From positions 1-42,150 of the forward strand of contig NZ_LDTF01000016.1 of assembly GCF_001477495.1 (NCBI RefSeq): a stretch of 42,150 bases of DNA, given 5' to 3'. Both the position numbers and the translations under genes were made by a program. The notes under the pieces were generated by a model. It was given only the letters and a program-made list of their open reading frames with translations, did not search any database and was not told where the DNA came from. Origin of the DNA: Sphingomonas yabuuchiae (GTDB lineage Bacteria; Pseudomonadota; Alphaproteobacteria; Sphingomonadales; Sphingomonadaceae). Positions 21,782-30,459 of this stretch are shown here, piece by piece. Each line of letters opens with the position of its first letter. Position 1 is the first letter of the stretch.

Positions 21782-23159
21782 CCTGTTCCTGATAGGATTT
21801 CTGTTCAGCCTGTTCGCGTTGGGGCTGCGGCGGCCGTTCCTGATGGTGCTGGCCTATATCTATATCGACATCGTCTCGCCGCAGCGGCTGACCTATTTCC
21901 TGCTCAACACGGTGCCCATCTCGCTGATGGCGGTGATCGCGGCGGTTGGCGGCTGGGCCTTGTTCGACGACAAGCGCGACAGCCGCTTCACCATGCGGCA
22001 GGGCGCGATCCTGCTGCTGCTGGCCTATTGCGCGATCACGACCTTTTTCGGCGCCGACTTCCCCACCGAGGCGAAGGAGAAATGGGACTGGGTGTGGAAG
22101 GCGCTGGCCTTTGCCGTCTTCCTGCCGCTGACCCTGCGCACCCGGCTCAGGATCGAGGCGCTGCTGCTGTTCATGATGCTGTCGGTCGCATCGATCGTGA
22201 TCGTCGGCGGGGTCAAGACGCTGTTTTCCGGCGGCGGCTATGGCGAGCTGAACCTGATGGTCAGCAACAATGCCGGGCTGTACGAAGGCAGCATCATCTC
22301 GACCGCCGCGATCGCGGTCATCCCGATCATCCTCTGGTTCATGCGCTACGGCACGGTCTATCCGCCCGACTGGCGGGTGCGGGCCTTCGCCCTCGGGCTG
22401 ATCTTCGCCTGCCTGCTGATCCCGGTCGGCACCTCGGCACGGACGGGCCTGCTCTGTATCGGCTTGCTCGCGGTCCTGATGCTGCGCGACGTGAAGCGGC
22501 GGCTGCTCTATATAGGGACGCTCGCGGTCGCAGGCATGGCGGTCGTGCCGCTGCTCCCCTCTTCCTATACCGAGCGGATGAACACGATCCGCAGCTATCA
22601 GGGCGACGAGTCCGCCTCGACCCGGCTGGCGGTGTGGAAATGGACCCTGGACTATGCCGCTTCCCACCCGTTCGGCGGCGGGTTCGAGGCCTATCTTCAG
22701 AACAGCTTCCGCTATGACCTGACCGTCGTCGAGGGCTCCGCGCATGACAGCAAGGTCCAGCGAAAGGTCACGACCGATCGCGCCCGCGCCTATCACTCCA
22801 GCTATTTCGAGATGCTGGGCGAACAGGGCTGGCCGGGCCTGTTCCTGTGGCTGGGCATCAACATCGCGGGGCTGTTGCGGATGGAGGCGCTGCGGCGGCG
22901 TTATCGCAGTGTCGAGGACCCGCTGCACTGGGGCGGCCAACTGGCGGGCGCGCTCCAGCATGGGCATATGATCTATCTGCTCGGCGCGGCCTTTGTCGGG
23001 ATCGCGTATAATCCCTTTCTCTACCAGCTGATCGCCGCGCAGATCGGGCTGGACACCTATCTGACCCGCAAGTCCCGCGAGGCGCGGGTGAAACAGGTGC
23101 CCGGTCGTCGTCCGCCGCCCGAACCCGGCCCGCTCAGAACCGTCGCGCCGTCGGCGTGA
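21774..23159 (+). CDS. Putative O-glycosylation ligase, exosortase A system-associated (Wzy-like)
   Basis: A 461-residue polytopic inner-membrane protein of the O-antigen polymerase/ligase superfamily. The N-terminus MRDLFLIGFLFSLFALGLRRPFLMVLAYIY is typical of the exosortase-associated ligase family. About ten hydrophobic helices are seen. The characteristic long periplasmic loop contains STRLAVWKWTLDYAASHPFGGGFEAYLQN and then RAYHSSYFEMLGEQGWPGLFLWL. It likely polymerises or transfers exopolysaccharide chains. The start at 21774 lies within the end of the small ORF. Its 3' end overlaps the convergent beta-helix gene by 26 bases. The exosortase itself is not in the window. Confidence 0.88.
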   Translation: MRDLFLIGFLFSLFALGLRRPFLMVLAYIYIDIVSPQRLTYFLLNTVPISLMAVIAAVGGWALFDDKRDSRFTMRQGAILLLLAYCAITTFFGADFPTEAKEKWDWVWKALAFAVFLPLTLRTRLRIEALLLFMMLSVASIVIVGGVKTLFSGGGYGELNLMVSNNAGLYEGSIISTAAIAVIPIILWFMRYGTVYPPDWRVRAFALGLIFACLLIPVGTSARTGLLCIGLLAVLMLRDVKRRLLYIGTLAVAGMAVVPLLPSSYTERMNTIRSYQGDESASTRLAVWKWTLDYAASHPFGGGFEAYLQNSFRYDLTVVEGSAHDSKVQRKVTTDRARAYHSSYFEMLGEQGWPGLFLWLGINIAGLLRMEALRRRYRSVEDPLHWGGQLAGALQHGHMIYLLGAAFVGIAYNPFLYQLIAAQIGLDTYLTRKSREARVKQVPGRRPPPEPGPLRTVAPSA

Positions 23160-24060
23160 TCCCGGCCCCGAGGATGTTGCCCCGGATCACCAGCGGCTCG
23201 CCCGACCAGTTGCCGACGAAGACCGGCTTGAAATCGACGCCGGGCGCCAGGCGGGCTCGGTTGTTCTCGACCACCAGGCCCGACGAGTCGTTCTTCGCTC
23301 CCTCCGGCGCGACGGTGATCAGCGTCGAGTGATTGTCCTTGTCGCGACCGAAGACGAACTCGTTCCCCGCGATCCGCCCCTTCGCGCCGTTGGACAGGTC
23401 GATCATATAGTTGGTCGAATGGCCGTGGCTGTCGTCGAAGCTGCTGTCCAAAACCTCGACATAGGGTGCCCGCGTCTTGACGTAATGCCCGCCCTGCCCG
23501 CGCTCGAAGCGGCATGCGGTGACGCGTAAGGATTTGTAGCGGCCCATATAGATGCCGTGCGCGCCGTTGCCGGTCGGGTCGTTGCCCAGGCCGGAAAAGG
23601 TCGAATGGTCGACGGTGACGGTGCCATTGGGGTCCTCGGCCGACAGGATGCCCGACTGGCTGTCGAGGAACATCGCGTTGCTGACCGCCAGCGGCCCCTT
23701 TTCGATGCGGATGCCCGCGCCGTTGCCGTCGCCGACCTCGATATGGCTGAAGACGATGCCCTGGACCGAAGCGCCGCGCCCGCGCAGGACCAGTGCCGCC
23801 TTGCCCTCGCAGGCGATGCGGGTGAAGACGACTTTGCCCGGCTCGGTCGCGACATAGCTGATCCGCCCCGCCCCCTGGATCGCGCATTCGCGATAGGTGC
23901 CCGGCGCGATGCGGATCGTCCCCTCTCCATCGCCGATCGCGCTCACCGCCGCCTGCAACGTGGCGAAGCCGCGGGTGCCGACCATGAAGGGTTGCCCACT
24001 GCCCTGCGCAAGCGCGGCCGCCGACGTCATGCCGAGGATTAGGAGCGGAACCAGACGCAT
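23134..24060 (-). CDS. Secreted right-handed parallel beta-helix protein
   Basis: A 308-residue protein with a cleavable signal peptide (MRLVPLLILGMTSAAALAQ). The mature part has an FATLQAAVSAIGDGEGTIRIAPGTYRE opening typical of pectate-lyase-like beta-helix proteins. It continues with short rungs ending in G/N-rich turns (for example VSNAMFLDSQSGI, VDHSTFSGLGNDPTG, VTACRFERGQGG). It should be periplasmic or extracellular and may bind or cut polysaccharide. No catalytic residues could be assigned with confidence. It converges with the O-glycosylation ligase and overlaps its 3' end, and could act on the same polysaccharide, but it is transcribed separately. Confidence 0.75.
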   Translation of the reverse strand: MRLVPLLILGMTSAAALAQGSGQPFMVGTRGFATLQAAVSAIGDGEGTIRIAPGTYRECAIQGAGRISYVATEPGKVVFTRIACEGKAALVLRGRGASVQGIVFSHIEVGDGNGAGIRIEKGPLAVSNAMFLDSQSGILSAEDPNGTVTVDHSTFSGLGNDPTGNGAHGIYMGRYKSLRVTACRFERGQGGHYVKTRAPYVEVLDSSFDDSHGHSTNYMIDLSNGAKGRIAGNEFVFGRDKDNHSTLITVAPEGAKNDSSGLVVENNRARLAPGVDFKPVFVGNWSGEPLVIRGNILGAGITPTARRF

Positions 24061-24154
24061 GGGGTCATCCTGAAAAAGCGAACGGGCGTCTCATCCTGCC
24101 ACGCATGGGAACAGGATGCGACGCCCGTGATCGTCCCGGGAAGGGAACACAAAA

Positions 24155-24188
24155 CCAAGGCCTCCCCATCTGCGATGGGGAGGCTTGG
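24155..24188 (-). terminator. Intrinsic terminator of the DJ-1/PfpI gene
   Basis: CCAAG-CCTCCCCAT (24155-24169, with one bulged G) pairs with ATGGGGAGGCTTGG (24175-24188). On the minus strand the stem is followed by TTTTGTG. It begins three bases past the stop codon of the 24192-24764 gene. Confidence 0.75.
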
Positions 24189-24191
24189 GGA

Positions 24192-24764
24192 TTACGCTTC
24201 TTCCGTCTCTTCCTCGTCGGCCAGTTCTTCTTCTAGCGCGGCCAGGATCGCCTTGTTGAAGGCGGGGATGTCGTCGGGCTTGCGGCTGGTGATCAGGTTG
24301 CCGTGAACGACGACCTCCTCGTCCACCACATCCGCGCCCGCATTGGACAGGTCGGTGCGGATCGAGGGATAGCTGGTCAGGCGACGGCCGTCGATCACGT
24401 CGGCCTCGGCGAGCAGCCAGGGACCGTGGCAGATGGCGGCGACGATCTTGTCGTCCTCCATGAACTCGGTGACGATTTCGACCGCGCGCTCGTTCAGCCG
24501 CAGCTTGTCGGGGTTGCAGGTGCCGCCGGGGATGACCAGCGCGTCGTAATCGTCGGTGTCGACCTCATCGACGGTCAGGTCCGGCGTCGCGGTTTCGGCC
24601 TTGTTGATGTCGCCTTCCATACCCTGGATCGGGTCGGACTTGAGCGAGGCGAGTTGCACCTTTGCGCCTGCCGCCTCCAGCGCCTTGCGCGGTTCGAAAA
24701 GCTCGACGGTTTCGAAGCCGTCGGCGGCGAGCATCAGGACGCGTGCCTGGGAAAGATCGGCCAT
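24192..24764 (-). CDS. DJ-1/PfpI family protein (type 1 glutamine amidotransferase-like)
   Basis: A 190-residue single-domain protein of the DJ-1/PfpI superfamily. The nucleophile elbow AAICHGPW places the reactive cysteine at about residue 112. ALVIPGG comes earlier, and the N-terminal VLMLAADGFETVELFEP supplies the conserved glutamate. Relatives are described as stress proteins, deglycases or peptidases; the actual activity is debated for this family. The ATG at 24764 has an AGGAG ribosome-binding site nine bases upstream; the longer frame to 24896 is rejected. The C-terminus is strongly acidic (EELADEEETEEA). It diverges from topoisomerase IB. Confidence 0.9.
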   Translation of the reverse strand: MADLSQARVLMLAADGFETVELFEPRKALEAAGAKVQLASLKSDPIQGMEGDINKAETATPDLTVDEVDTDDYDALVIPGGTCNPDKLRLNERAVEIVTEFMEDDKIVAAICHGPWLLAEADVIDGRRLTSYPSIRTDLSNAGADVVDEEVVVHGNLITSRKPDDIPAFNKAILAALEEELADEEETEEA

Positions 24765-24888
24765 GATGGAAAACTCCTGTCGGGAAATACCTCGGGGGGA
24801 AAGGCTCATCCAGAACCCGTGACCGCATCGGCCGTTCCGGAACGAAGCGACCGGCGGCGCATTTGCAGAGATGACCCGAGAGAGAGCG

Positions 24889-25890
24889 ATGGCCACCCGT
24901 CTAGTCTATTGCGATGACAGCAAGCCCGGCATCACCCGGACCAAGGTTCGCGGCAAATGGGCCTATTGGACGCCCAAGGGCGAGCGGATCACCGACGCGG
25001 ACGAGATCGACCGGCTGAACCGTATCGGCCTGCCCCCCGCCTATAAAGATGCCTGGTTCTGCCCGCGCGCCAACGGCCATATCCAGGCGGTCGGCTGGGA
25101 CGAGAAGGGGCGGAAGCAATATCGCTATCACGCCGATTTCCGCGAGGCACAGGACGCCGCCAAATATGAGCGCTGCGCCGCGTTCGGCCACGCCCTCCCC
25201 GCGCTCCGCAAACGGGTGGAGGCAGATTTGAAGAAGCGCGGCCTGTGCAAGGAGCGCGCTGTCGCCGCCGTCGTCCGGCTGCTCGACAACGGCCATTTGC
25301 GCGTTGGCAACGAAGCCTATGCCGCGACCAACAAGAGTTTCGGCGCAACGACGCTGCGCAAACGCCATGGCCAGGTGAAGGGCACCACGCTGCGGCTGCG
25401 CTACCGGGGCAAGTCGGGCAAGATGCGCGACATGACACTGACCGACCGCTCGCTCGCCAGCTTCGTCAAGCGATGCCAGGATCTGGACGAGCAGCATCTC
25501 TTCGCCTGGGTCGATGACGAGGGCGAGGCCAATCCGGTCACGTCCTCCGACGTCAATGCCTATATCCGCGAAGCCACGGGCTGCGACTTCACCGCCAAGC
25601 ATTTCCGCACCTGGGCCGCGAGCGTCGCCGCGTTCGAGGCGCTCGCTTTGGCCGAGGCGGACCTCAGCCTGAAGGCGATGCTGGAGCCGGTCGTCGAGAA
25701 GCTCGGCAACACCCCCGCCATCGCCCGCAAATCCTATGTCCACCCCACGCTGATCGCACTGGTGAAGGACGGGCAGGCAGCGTTTCGACAATCGCTGCGC
25801 CTGCCCCGCGCCCGTGCCGGACTGTCCCGCATCGAGTGCGGGCTGATCGCATTTCTGGAGGCCGGAACCCCGGCCAGCAAGGCGGCCTGA
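24889..25890 (+). CDS. DNA topoisomerase IB (eukaryotic/poxvirus type)
   Basis: Relaxes supercoiled DNA through a 3'-phosphotyrosyl intermediate without ATP. About 333 residues, the usual size for bacterial TopIB. The N-terminal domain (ITRTKVRGKWAYWTPKGERITD, then RIGLPPAYKDAWFCP) and the catalytic domain are visible, with RVGNEAYA (catalytic Arg), KHFRTWAAS (second Arg region) and ARKSYVHP carrying the active tyrosine at about residue 283. The ATG at 24889 gives the familiar MATRLVYCDD opening; ATG at 24871 is in frame and possible. It precedes the MscS gene by 26 bases and may be co-transcribed with it. Confidence 0.92.
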   Translation: MATRLVYCDDSKPGITRTKVRGKWAYWTPKGERITDADEIDRLNRIGLPPAYKDAWFCPRANGHIQAVGWDEKGRKQYRYHADFREAQDAAKYERCAAFGHALPALRKRVEADLKKRGLCKERAVAAVVRLLDNGHLRVGNEAYAATNKSFGATTLRKRHGQVKGTTLRLRYRGKSGKMRDMTLTDRSLASFVKRCQDLDEQHLFAWVDDEGEANPVTSSDVNAYIREATGCDFTAKHFRTWAASVAAFEALALAEADLSLKAMLEPVVEKLGNTPAIARKSYVHPTLIALVKDGQAAFRQSLRLPRARAGLSRIECGLIAFLEAGTPASKAA

Positions 25891-25916
25891 CCGCCCCGAT
25901 TTCTCAAGGAGTCCCC

Positions 25917-27083
25917 ATGGCGAAATCCTCGCCCAAGGCGCCGATCTTCGACGGCTCCCGCATTCCCGACCAGGTCGGCGGCATTATCGACGCCACCTCC
26001 TGGTGGGTGCAACATTACTGGCTGAAGGTGCTGATCGCGATCGGCTTCGGCGCGGTCATCGTGCTGGCGCTGCTCTGGGTGCGCAAGCTGGGCGACAAAT
26101 TGTGCAGCCGCCCCGGTTTCGCAGGCGGCTGGGGCGTGATCCTGGGCCATGCCGTCGCGCGGACCAACATGTTCTTCATCGTCACGCTCGCCGCGCAACT
26201 GGTGTCGGGCTATGCCGGTGCGCCGGGCGAGGTGGCCCGGACAATCAGCTTCCTGTTCACCATCGCCAGCACCTTCCAGGCGGCGATCTGGGCGCGGGAG
26301 TTGATCCTGGGTGCGATCGAGCATCGCACCCAGTCCGAACATTATTCGGGCGAGGCCCTGCTGTCGGCCATGGGACTGATCCGGTTGCTGGTGACGGCGG
26401 TGCTGTTTGCGGTCGCCTTGGTCGTGGTGCTCGACAATCTGGGGGTCAACGTCACCGGCCTGGTCGCGGGTCTGGGTGTCGGCGGCATCGCCATCGGTCT
26501 GGCGGCGCAGGGGATTTTCGGCGACCTGTTCGCCGCGCTCGCCATCATCTTCGACCGGCCGTTCCGGCGCGGCGACAAGATCGCCTATGACAACACCACC
26601 GGCATCATCGAGGCGATCGGCCTGAAATCCACCCGTATCCGCGCCTTTACCGGCGAGTTGCGCATCATCTCCAACCGCCAGCTGCTCGATAAGGAAATCC
26701 AGAACCAGACGGTGCGCCAGCATGTCCGCCTGTCGTTCATGATCGGCGTGGCCTATGAAACGCTGCCGGAGACACTGGCGCGTATCCCCGCCCTGTTGAC
26801 CGAGATCGTCGAGGGCGAAGGCGGCAAGGTGGCGCGGGCCGGGTTCGAGAGCTTCGGCGCGTCGAGCCTGGACTTCGCCTTGCAGTTCGACGTGCCCGGC
26901 GACGACTGGGCCACCGCGCACGACCTGCGCAACCGGGTGCTGGTGACGCTGATGAAGCGTTTCGCAGCGGAGGGGATCGTGATCCCCTACCCGACCCAGA
27001 CGACCTACACTGCCGCGCCGGATGGCACGCTGGTCATGCCCTATCCGCAGGTCCAGCCGGTCGAGGTGCACCGGGCCAGCTAA
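25917..27083 (+). CDS. MscS-family mechanosensitive ion channel
   Basis: Small-conductance mechanosensitive channel family protein, 388 residues. Several N-terminal membrane helices precede the pore helix region (VTGLVAGLGVGGIAIGLAAQGIFGDLFAALAIIFDRPFRRGD), which is the diagnostic MscS segment with its Gly/Ala-packed TM3. The cytoplasmic beta domain follows (GIIEAIGLKSTRIRAFTGELRIISN) and a C-terminal vestibule domain. It should open under membrane tension on hypo-osmotic shock. The ATG at 25917 has an AAGGAG ribosome-binding site at ideal spacing; the upstream extension to 25836 overlaps topoisomerase IB and is rejected. It is followed by a family 1 palindromic element. Confidence 0.92.
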   Translation: MAKSSPKAPIFDGSRIPDQVGGIIDATSWWVQHYWLKVLIAIGFGAVIVLALLWVRKLGDKLCSRPGFAGGWGVILGHAVARTNMFFIVTLAAQLVSGYAGAPGEVARTISFLFTIASTFQAAIWARELILGAIEHRTQSEHYSGEALLSAMGLIRLLVTAVLFAVALVVVLDNLGVNVTGLVAGLGVGGIAIGLAAQGIFGDLFAALAIIFDRPFRRGDKIAYDNTTGIIEAIGLKSTRIRAFTGELRIISNRQLLDKEIQNQTVRQHVRLSFMIGVAYETLPETLARIPALLTEIVEGEGGKVARAGFESFGASSLDFALQFDVPGDDWATAHDLRNRVLVTLMKRFAAEGIVIPYPTQTTYTAAPDGTLVMPYPQVQPVEVHRAS

Positions 27084-27084
27084 A

Positions 27085-27198
27085 TCCTCCCCTGCAAGGG
27101 GAGGTGGCAGGCCGAAGGACTGACGGAGGGGTGTAACGGCCGGCGTGGACACCCCTCCACCATGCTACGCATGGTCCCCCTCCCCTTGCAGGGGAGGA
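27085..27198. repeat. Family 1 palindromic intergenic element
   Basis: Both ends are near-palindromes built on CCTCCCC...GGGGAGG (27086-27104 and about 27180-27198) and are inverted copies of each other. The interior contains GGTGGCAGGCCGA and GACGGAGGGGTGT on the left and ACACCCCTCCACCA on the right. The same layout appears at 39357-39496. It fills the gap between the convergent MscS and putA genes and holds no gene. Confidence 0.85.
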
Positions 27199-27208
27199 AC
27201 AGGTCGGA

Positions 27209-30175
27209 TCAGATCCCGCCTTCGTCCAGTGACAACAGCGTGGCGTTGCCGCCCGCCGAGGTCGTGTCGACCGACACCGCCCGCTCCGCGCAGAAGCGGT
27301 ACAGGTAATGCGGCCCGCCCGCCTTCGGCCCGGTGCCCGACAGGCCCTCGCCGCCGAATGGCTGGCTTCCGACCACCGCGCCGATCATCGAGCGGTTGAT
27401 ATAAAGGTTGCCGACCGCCGCTTCCGCCTCGATCACTTCGCCCGCCCGCGCGATGCGGCTGTGCAGGCCCATGGTCAGGCCGTAACCCTTGGCATTCACC
27501 TTCGCGATCGTCTCGGACAGCGTGCCTGCTTCCCAGGTCGCGACATGCAGGATCGGGCCGAACCATTCCTGGGTCAGGTCCTCTACCCGGTCGAGCCGGA
27601 TCAGCGTCGGCGGCACGAACAGCCCGTCCGCAGGCGCGTCGAGCGTCTTGATCGTCTGCGTCACCATCGACGCGCGGTAGGCCATCAGCTTGTCATAAGC
27701 CGCCCGGTCGATCACCGGGCCGACATCGGTCGCCGGATTGCCGGTGGAGCCCAGCACCAGCGTCTCCATCGCACCCTTCAGCATTTCGACGACGTTGTCG
27801 GCGACATCCGCCTGCACCAGCAGCAGCCGCAGCGCCGAGCAACGCTGCCCCGCCGAGCGGAAGGACGAGGTGATGACGTCCGCCACCACCTGTTCGGGCA
27901 GCGCGGTCGAATCGACAATCATCGCGTTGATGCCGCCGGTTTCGGCGATCAACGGCACGATCGGACGGTCGTCGTCCGCCACCAAAGTCCGCGCGATCCG
28001 CTTGGCGGTGGCGGTCGAGCCGGTGAAGGCGACGCCCGCGATCCGATGATCCTCGGTCAGCTTCTGGCCGACGTCCGGCCCACCGACCGCGAGCAGCAGC
28101 GCGTCGCGCGGCACGCCTGCGCGATAGGCCAGTTCGACCGCCGCCTGTGCGATGGCGGGCGTCTGCGGCGCGGGCTTGGCGACGACGGTGTTGCCGGTGA
28201 CGAGCGCCGCGACCGTCTGGCCAAGGAAGATCGCCAGCGGGAAGTTCCACGGCGCGACCGTCGCCCAGACGCCACGCCCTTCGAGGTGCAGCGTATTGCG
28301 CTCGCCCGTCGGCCCCGGCAGTTCGACCGAACCGAGCCGCGCCCGCGCCTGTTGCGCATAGTAACGACAGAAATCGGCCGCCTCGCGAACCTCACCGATC
28401 GCGTCGGGAATGGTCTTGAACGCTTCCTGCACCAGGATTGCCATCAGCCGCTCGCGGTCCGCCTCCAGCAGATCGGCCAGCTTCTCCAGCACGGTCGCGC
28501 GGGTGTCGAGCGGCGTCGCGTTCCAGGCGGGGAAGGCCGCATGGGCGCGCGCGACCAGCGACGCGACATCGGCGGTGGCGGCGATGGGCTGCACGGCGGG
28601 GGCGTTGACCGCCTTCACCGTCGCATCGAGCGTCGCGATGTCGCTCAGGTCGATGCCGGTCGAGTTGCGATGGCCCGGCGCGAACAGGTCGACGGGCAGC
28701 GGGATGCTCGGGTGACGCGCGCCGCCGATGGCGGCGATCTTGGCGACCGGATCGGCGAGGATCTCCGCCTCGGTCAGCCGCGCATCGGCCAGCTGGTGCA
28801 CGAAGCTGGAGTTCGCGCCATTCTCCAGCAAGCGGCGGACCAGATAGGCCAGCAGGTCACGGTGCCCGCCGACGGGCGCATAGATGCGGCACTTGTGACC
28901 ATGCTCGCGCACCAGCCGCTCGTACAGGCCGTCGCCCATGCCGTGTAGCCGCTGGAACTCGAAGTCGTGGCTGTTGCCCGCCCATTCCAGGATGGTCGCG
29001 ACGGTCAGCGCATTGTGGCTGGCGAAAGCGGGGCGGATATTCTCGGCCGCCAGCATGTCCTTGGCGACCGCCAGATAGGACACGTCGGTCGCCGCCTTGC
29101 GGGTGAAGAGCGGATAATCGGCCAGCCCCTCGACCTGGGTGCGCTTGATCTCGCTGTCCCAATAGGCACCCTTGACCAGACGCACGTTCATGATCCGGTC
29201 GAGGCCATTGGCCCAGGCAATGACCGCGCGGGCGCGCTTGCCATAGGCCTGCACCGCCATACCGAAGCCGTCCCAGCCCTTCAGCGCCGGGAGCGCCGCG
29301 ACGCCGCCGATAATGTCGAGGCTCATCTCCAGCCGCTCGGATTCCTCGGCATCGACGGTCAGCGCGATGCCCTTGTCCGCCGCCTGCCGCGCCAGCTGCG
29401 CCAGCATGTCGGTCAGCGCGGGCACACATTCATAGGCGCGCGGCAGTTCGTAGCGCGGGTGGAGCGCCGACAGCTTGACCGAAATCGAATGGCCCGCCGC
29501 CGGGTCCGAACCCACCGCGTCGATCGCCTTCACATAGGCCTGGAAATAACGCTCGGCATCCTCATGCGTCCGCGCCGCCTCGCCCAGCATGTCGAAGCTG
29601 GCGGTGAAGCCCTTGTTCTCGGGCTTCTTCATGCGGCGCATCGCTTCCTCGATGGTGCGACCCATCACAAAGATTTCGCCCATCATCCGCATCGCGGCAC
29701 CGACCGCCTGGCGGACGAACGGCTCGCCCGCGCGCGACAGGAGGCGCTTCAGCGGCCCCGCCTCACCCTCACCCACCAAAGCGCGGCCGACGACCAGGCC
29801 CCAGGTGGCCGAGTTGACCAGCTTTGACGCCGACCGCCCGGTATGCGCGCGCCAATCCGCCTCGCCCAGCTTGTCGGCGATCAGCAGGTCGGCGGTCTCG
29901 GGGTCCGGCACGCGCAGGAACGCCTCGGCGAGGCTGAGCAGCGCGACGCCCTCGGACGAGTTGAGGCGATATTCCTGGAGGAACTGGTTCACCCAGCCGC
30001 GATTCTGCGCCGCCCGCAGATCGGCGAGCAGCCCGGAGGCATGGCCCATGATCCGCTCCCGCGCTTCCGGCGTCGCGGCGGCGCGGTCGAGCAGCGGCTT
30101 CAGGACATCGGGTTCGGGCGCGCGGTACAGCGATTTCATGGTCTTGCGCGCATCGGCGGTAACGGCAGAGGTCAT
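27209..30175 (-). CDS. putA: Bifunctional proline dehydrogenase / L-glutamate gamma-semialdehyde dehydrogenase
   Basis: Two-step oxidation of proline to glutamate in one membrane-associated polypeptide of 988 residues. The proline dehydrogenase barrel occupies roughly residues 80-480 (VKGAYWDSEIKRTQ, and RIYAPVGGHRDLLAYLVRRLLENG near its end). The aldehyde dehydrogenase half includes VAPWNFPLAIFLGQ, VAFTGSTATAKRIART and GQRCSALR, with the catalytic cysteine at about residue 779. The length and the absence of an N-terminal ribbon-helix-helix domain match short type A PutA, so it should not repress its own promoter. The start at 30175 has a modest ribosome-binding site; ATG at 30139 is an alternative. 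No Lrp-type putR is adjacent in the window. Confidence 0.95.
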   Translation of the reverse strand: MTSAVTADARKTMKSLYRAPEPDVLKPLLDRAAATPEARERIMGHASGLLADLRAAQNRGWVNQFLQEYRLNSSEGVALLSLAEAFLRVPDPETADLLIADKLGEADWRAHTGRSASKLVNSATWGLVVGRALVGEGEAGPLKRLLSRAGEPFVRQAVGAAMRMMGEIFVMGRTIEEAMRRMKKPENKGFTASFDMLGEAARTHEDAERYFQAYVKAIDAVGSDPAAGHSISVKLSALHPRYELPRAYECVPALTDMLAQLARQAADKGIALTVDAEESERLEMSLDIIGGVAALPALKGWDGFGMAVQAYGKRARAVIAWANGLDRIMNVRLVKGAYWDSEIKRTQVEGLADYPLFTRKAATDVSYLAVAKDMLAAENIRPAFASHNALTVATILEWAGNSHDFEFQRLHGMGDGLYERLVREHGHKCRIYAPVGGHRDLLAYLVRRLLENGANSSFVHQLADARLTEAEILADPVAKIAAIGGARHPSIPLPVDLFAPGHRNSTGIDLSDIATLDATVKAVNAPAVQPIAATADVASLVARAHAAFPAWNATPLDTRATVLEKLADLLEADRERLMAILVQEAFKTIPDAIGEVREAADFCRYYAQQARARLGSVELPGPTGERNTLHLEGRGVWATVAPWNFPLAIFLGQTVAALVTGNTVVAKPAPQTPAIAQAAVELAYRAGVPRDALLLAVGGPDVGQKLTEDHRIAGVAFTGSTATAKRIARTLVADDDRPIVPLIAETGGINAMIVDSTALPEQVVADVITSSFRSAGQRCSALRLLLVQADVADNVVEMLKGAMETLVLGSTGNPATDVGPVIDRAAYDKLMAYRASMVTQTIKTLDAPADGLFVPPTLIRLDRVEDLTQEWFGPILHVATWEAGTLSETIAKVNAKGYGLTMGLHSRIARAGEVIEAEAAVGNLYINRSMIGAVVGSQPFGGEGLSGTGPKAGGPHYLYRFCAERAVSVDTTSAGGNATLLSLDEGGI

Positions 30176-30324
30176 AGGTCTTCGTCCGGTCGGGCGGCCC
30201 GGCGCGCGACGATGCGCTGGCGGGTCGCATGGCTATGCGGTGATGGACCAGCGCTTAGCGGGAAATCTGGGGAATGGGTATCGTTTGATACGATGTGGGG
30301 CACGGTTCGCGATTGCCATCAGAA

Positions 30325-30353
30325 TTGAAATTTTGACGGCATTGGCGTATATG
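30325..30353 (+). promoter_or_regulatory. Sigma70-like promoter for a short antisense RNA
   Basis: TTGAAA at 30325-30330 and TATATG at 30348-30353 are separated by exactly 17 bases, an unusually good consensus for this GC-rich sequence. Transcription would start near 30360 on the plus strand, right before the 5' repeat block (30366-30383) and two hairpins, and runs towards the convergent small ORF. No coding region follows closely. Confidence 0.65.
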
Positions 30354-30359
30354 ACTCGC

Positions 30360-30423
30360 AGGCGAGGACATCCGCCTTTCTGTAGAGCCCCGGTCGCTGC
30401 TACGGCCGGGGCTCAAATCCTTT
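30360..30423 (+). ncRNA. Candidate antisense RNA of a type I toxin-antitoxin locus
   Basis: Predicted RNA of about 60 bases from the promoter at 30325-30353 to just past the first hairpin (30385-30414). Its 5' part contains GGACATCCG (30366-30374) and CCTTTCTGT (30375-30383). These two blocks recur at 30544-30552 and 30557-30565, where they are the complement of the start codon and ribosome-binding site of the small ORF. The RNA could therefore pair with the ORF's translation-initiation region, leaving a four-base ACCA bulge in the mRNA. It also overlaps the mRNA's 3' end through the hairpin. This matches the antitoxin RNA II of the enterococcal par locus in layout. The ends are inferred, not mapped. 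Confidence 0.6.
30366..30383 (+). repeat. Direct repeat, copy 1 (antisense RNA 5' end)
   Basis: GGACATCCG directly followed by CCTTTCTGT. The same two 9-base blocks occur at 30544-30565, there separated by TGGT. The chance of both blocks matching in order and spacing within 200 bases is low, so the repeat is taken as functional or as a remnant of duplication. Confidence 0.85.
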
Positions 30424-30449
30424 GGGGCTCAGGCTGCTACCCGAGCCCC
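30385..30449. terminator. Two consecutive hairpins with a shared stem core and loop motif
   Basis: Hairpin 1 pairs GAGCCCCGG (30385-30393) with CCGGGGCTC (30406-30414). Hairpin 2 pairs GGGGCTC (30424-30430) with GAGCCCC (30443-30449). Both loops carry GCTGCTAC (30396-30403 and 30433-30440) on the plus strand. The hairpins lie in the 3' region of both convergent transcripts and would act as a bidirectional terminator and as loop-loop contact sites between them. T-runs are poor on both strands, so terminator strength is uncertain. Confidence 0.6.
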
Positions 30450-30459
30450 GCCGGGCACC

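Noticed and set aside
27308..28948. 546-codon plus-strand frame opposite putA
   Set aside because: Basic, low-information antisense translation. PutA motifs on the minus strand are intact.
30257..30371. Second minus-strand ORF starting at the repeat block AAAGG-CGG-ATG downstream of the 29-codon ORF
   Set aside because: The start looks good only because it is the repeat copy. The translation is polar and unstructured, with no membrane segment, so it is more likely the template of the antisense RNA.
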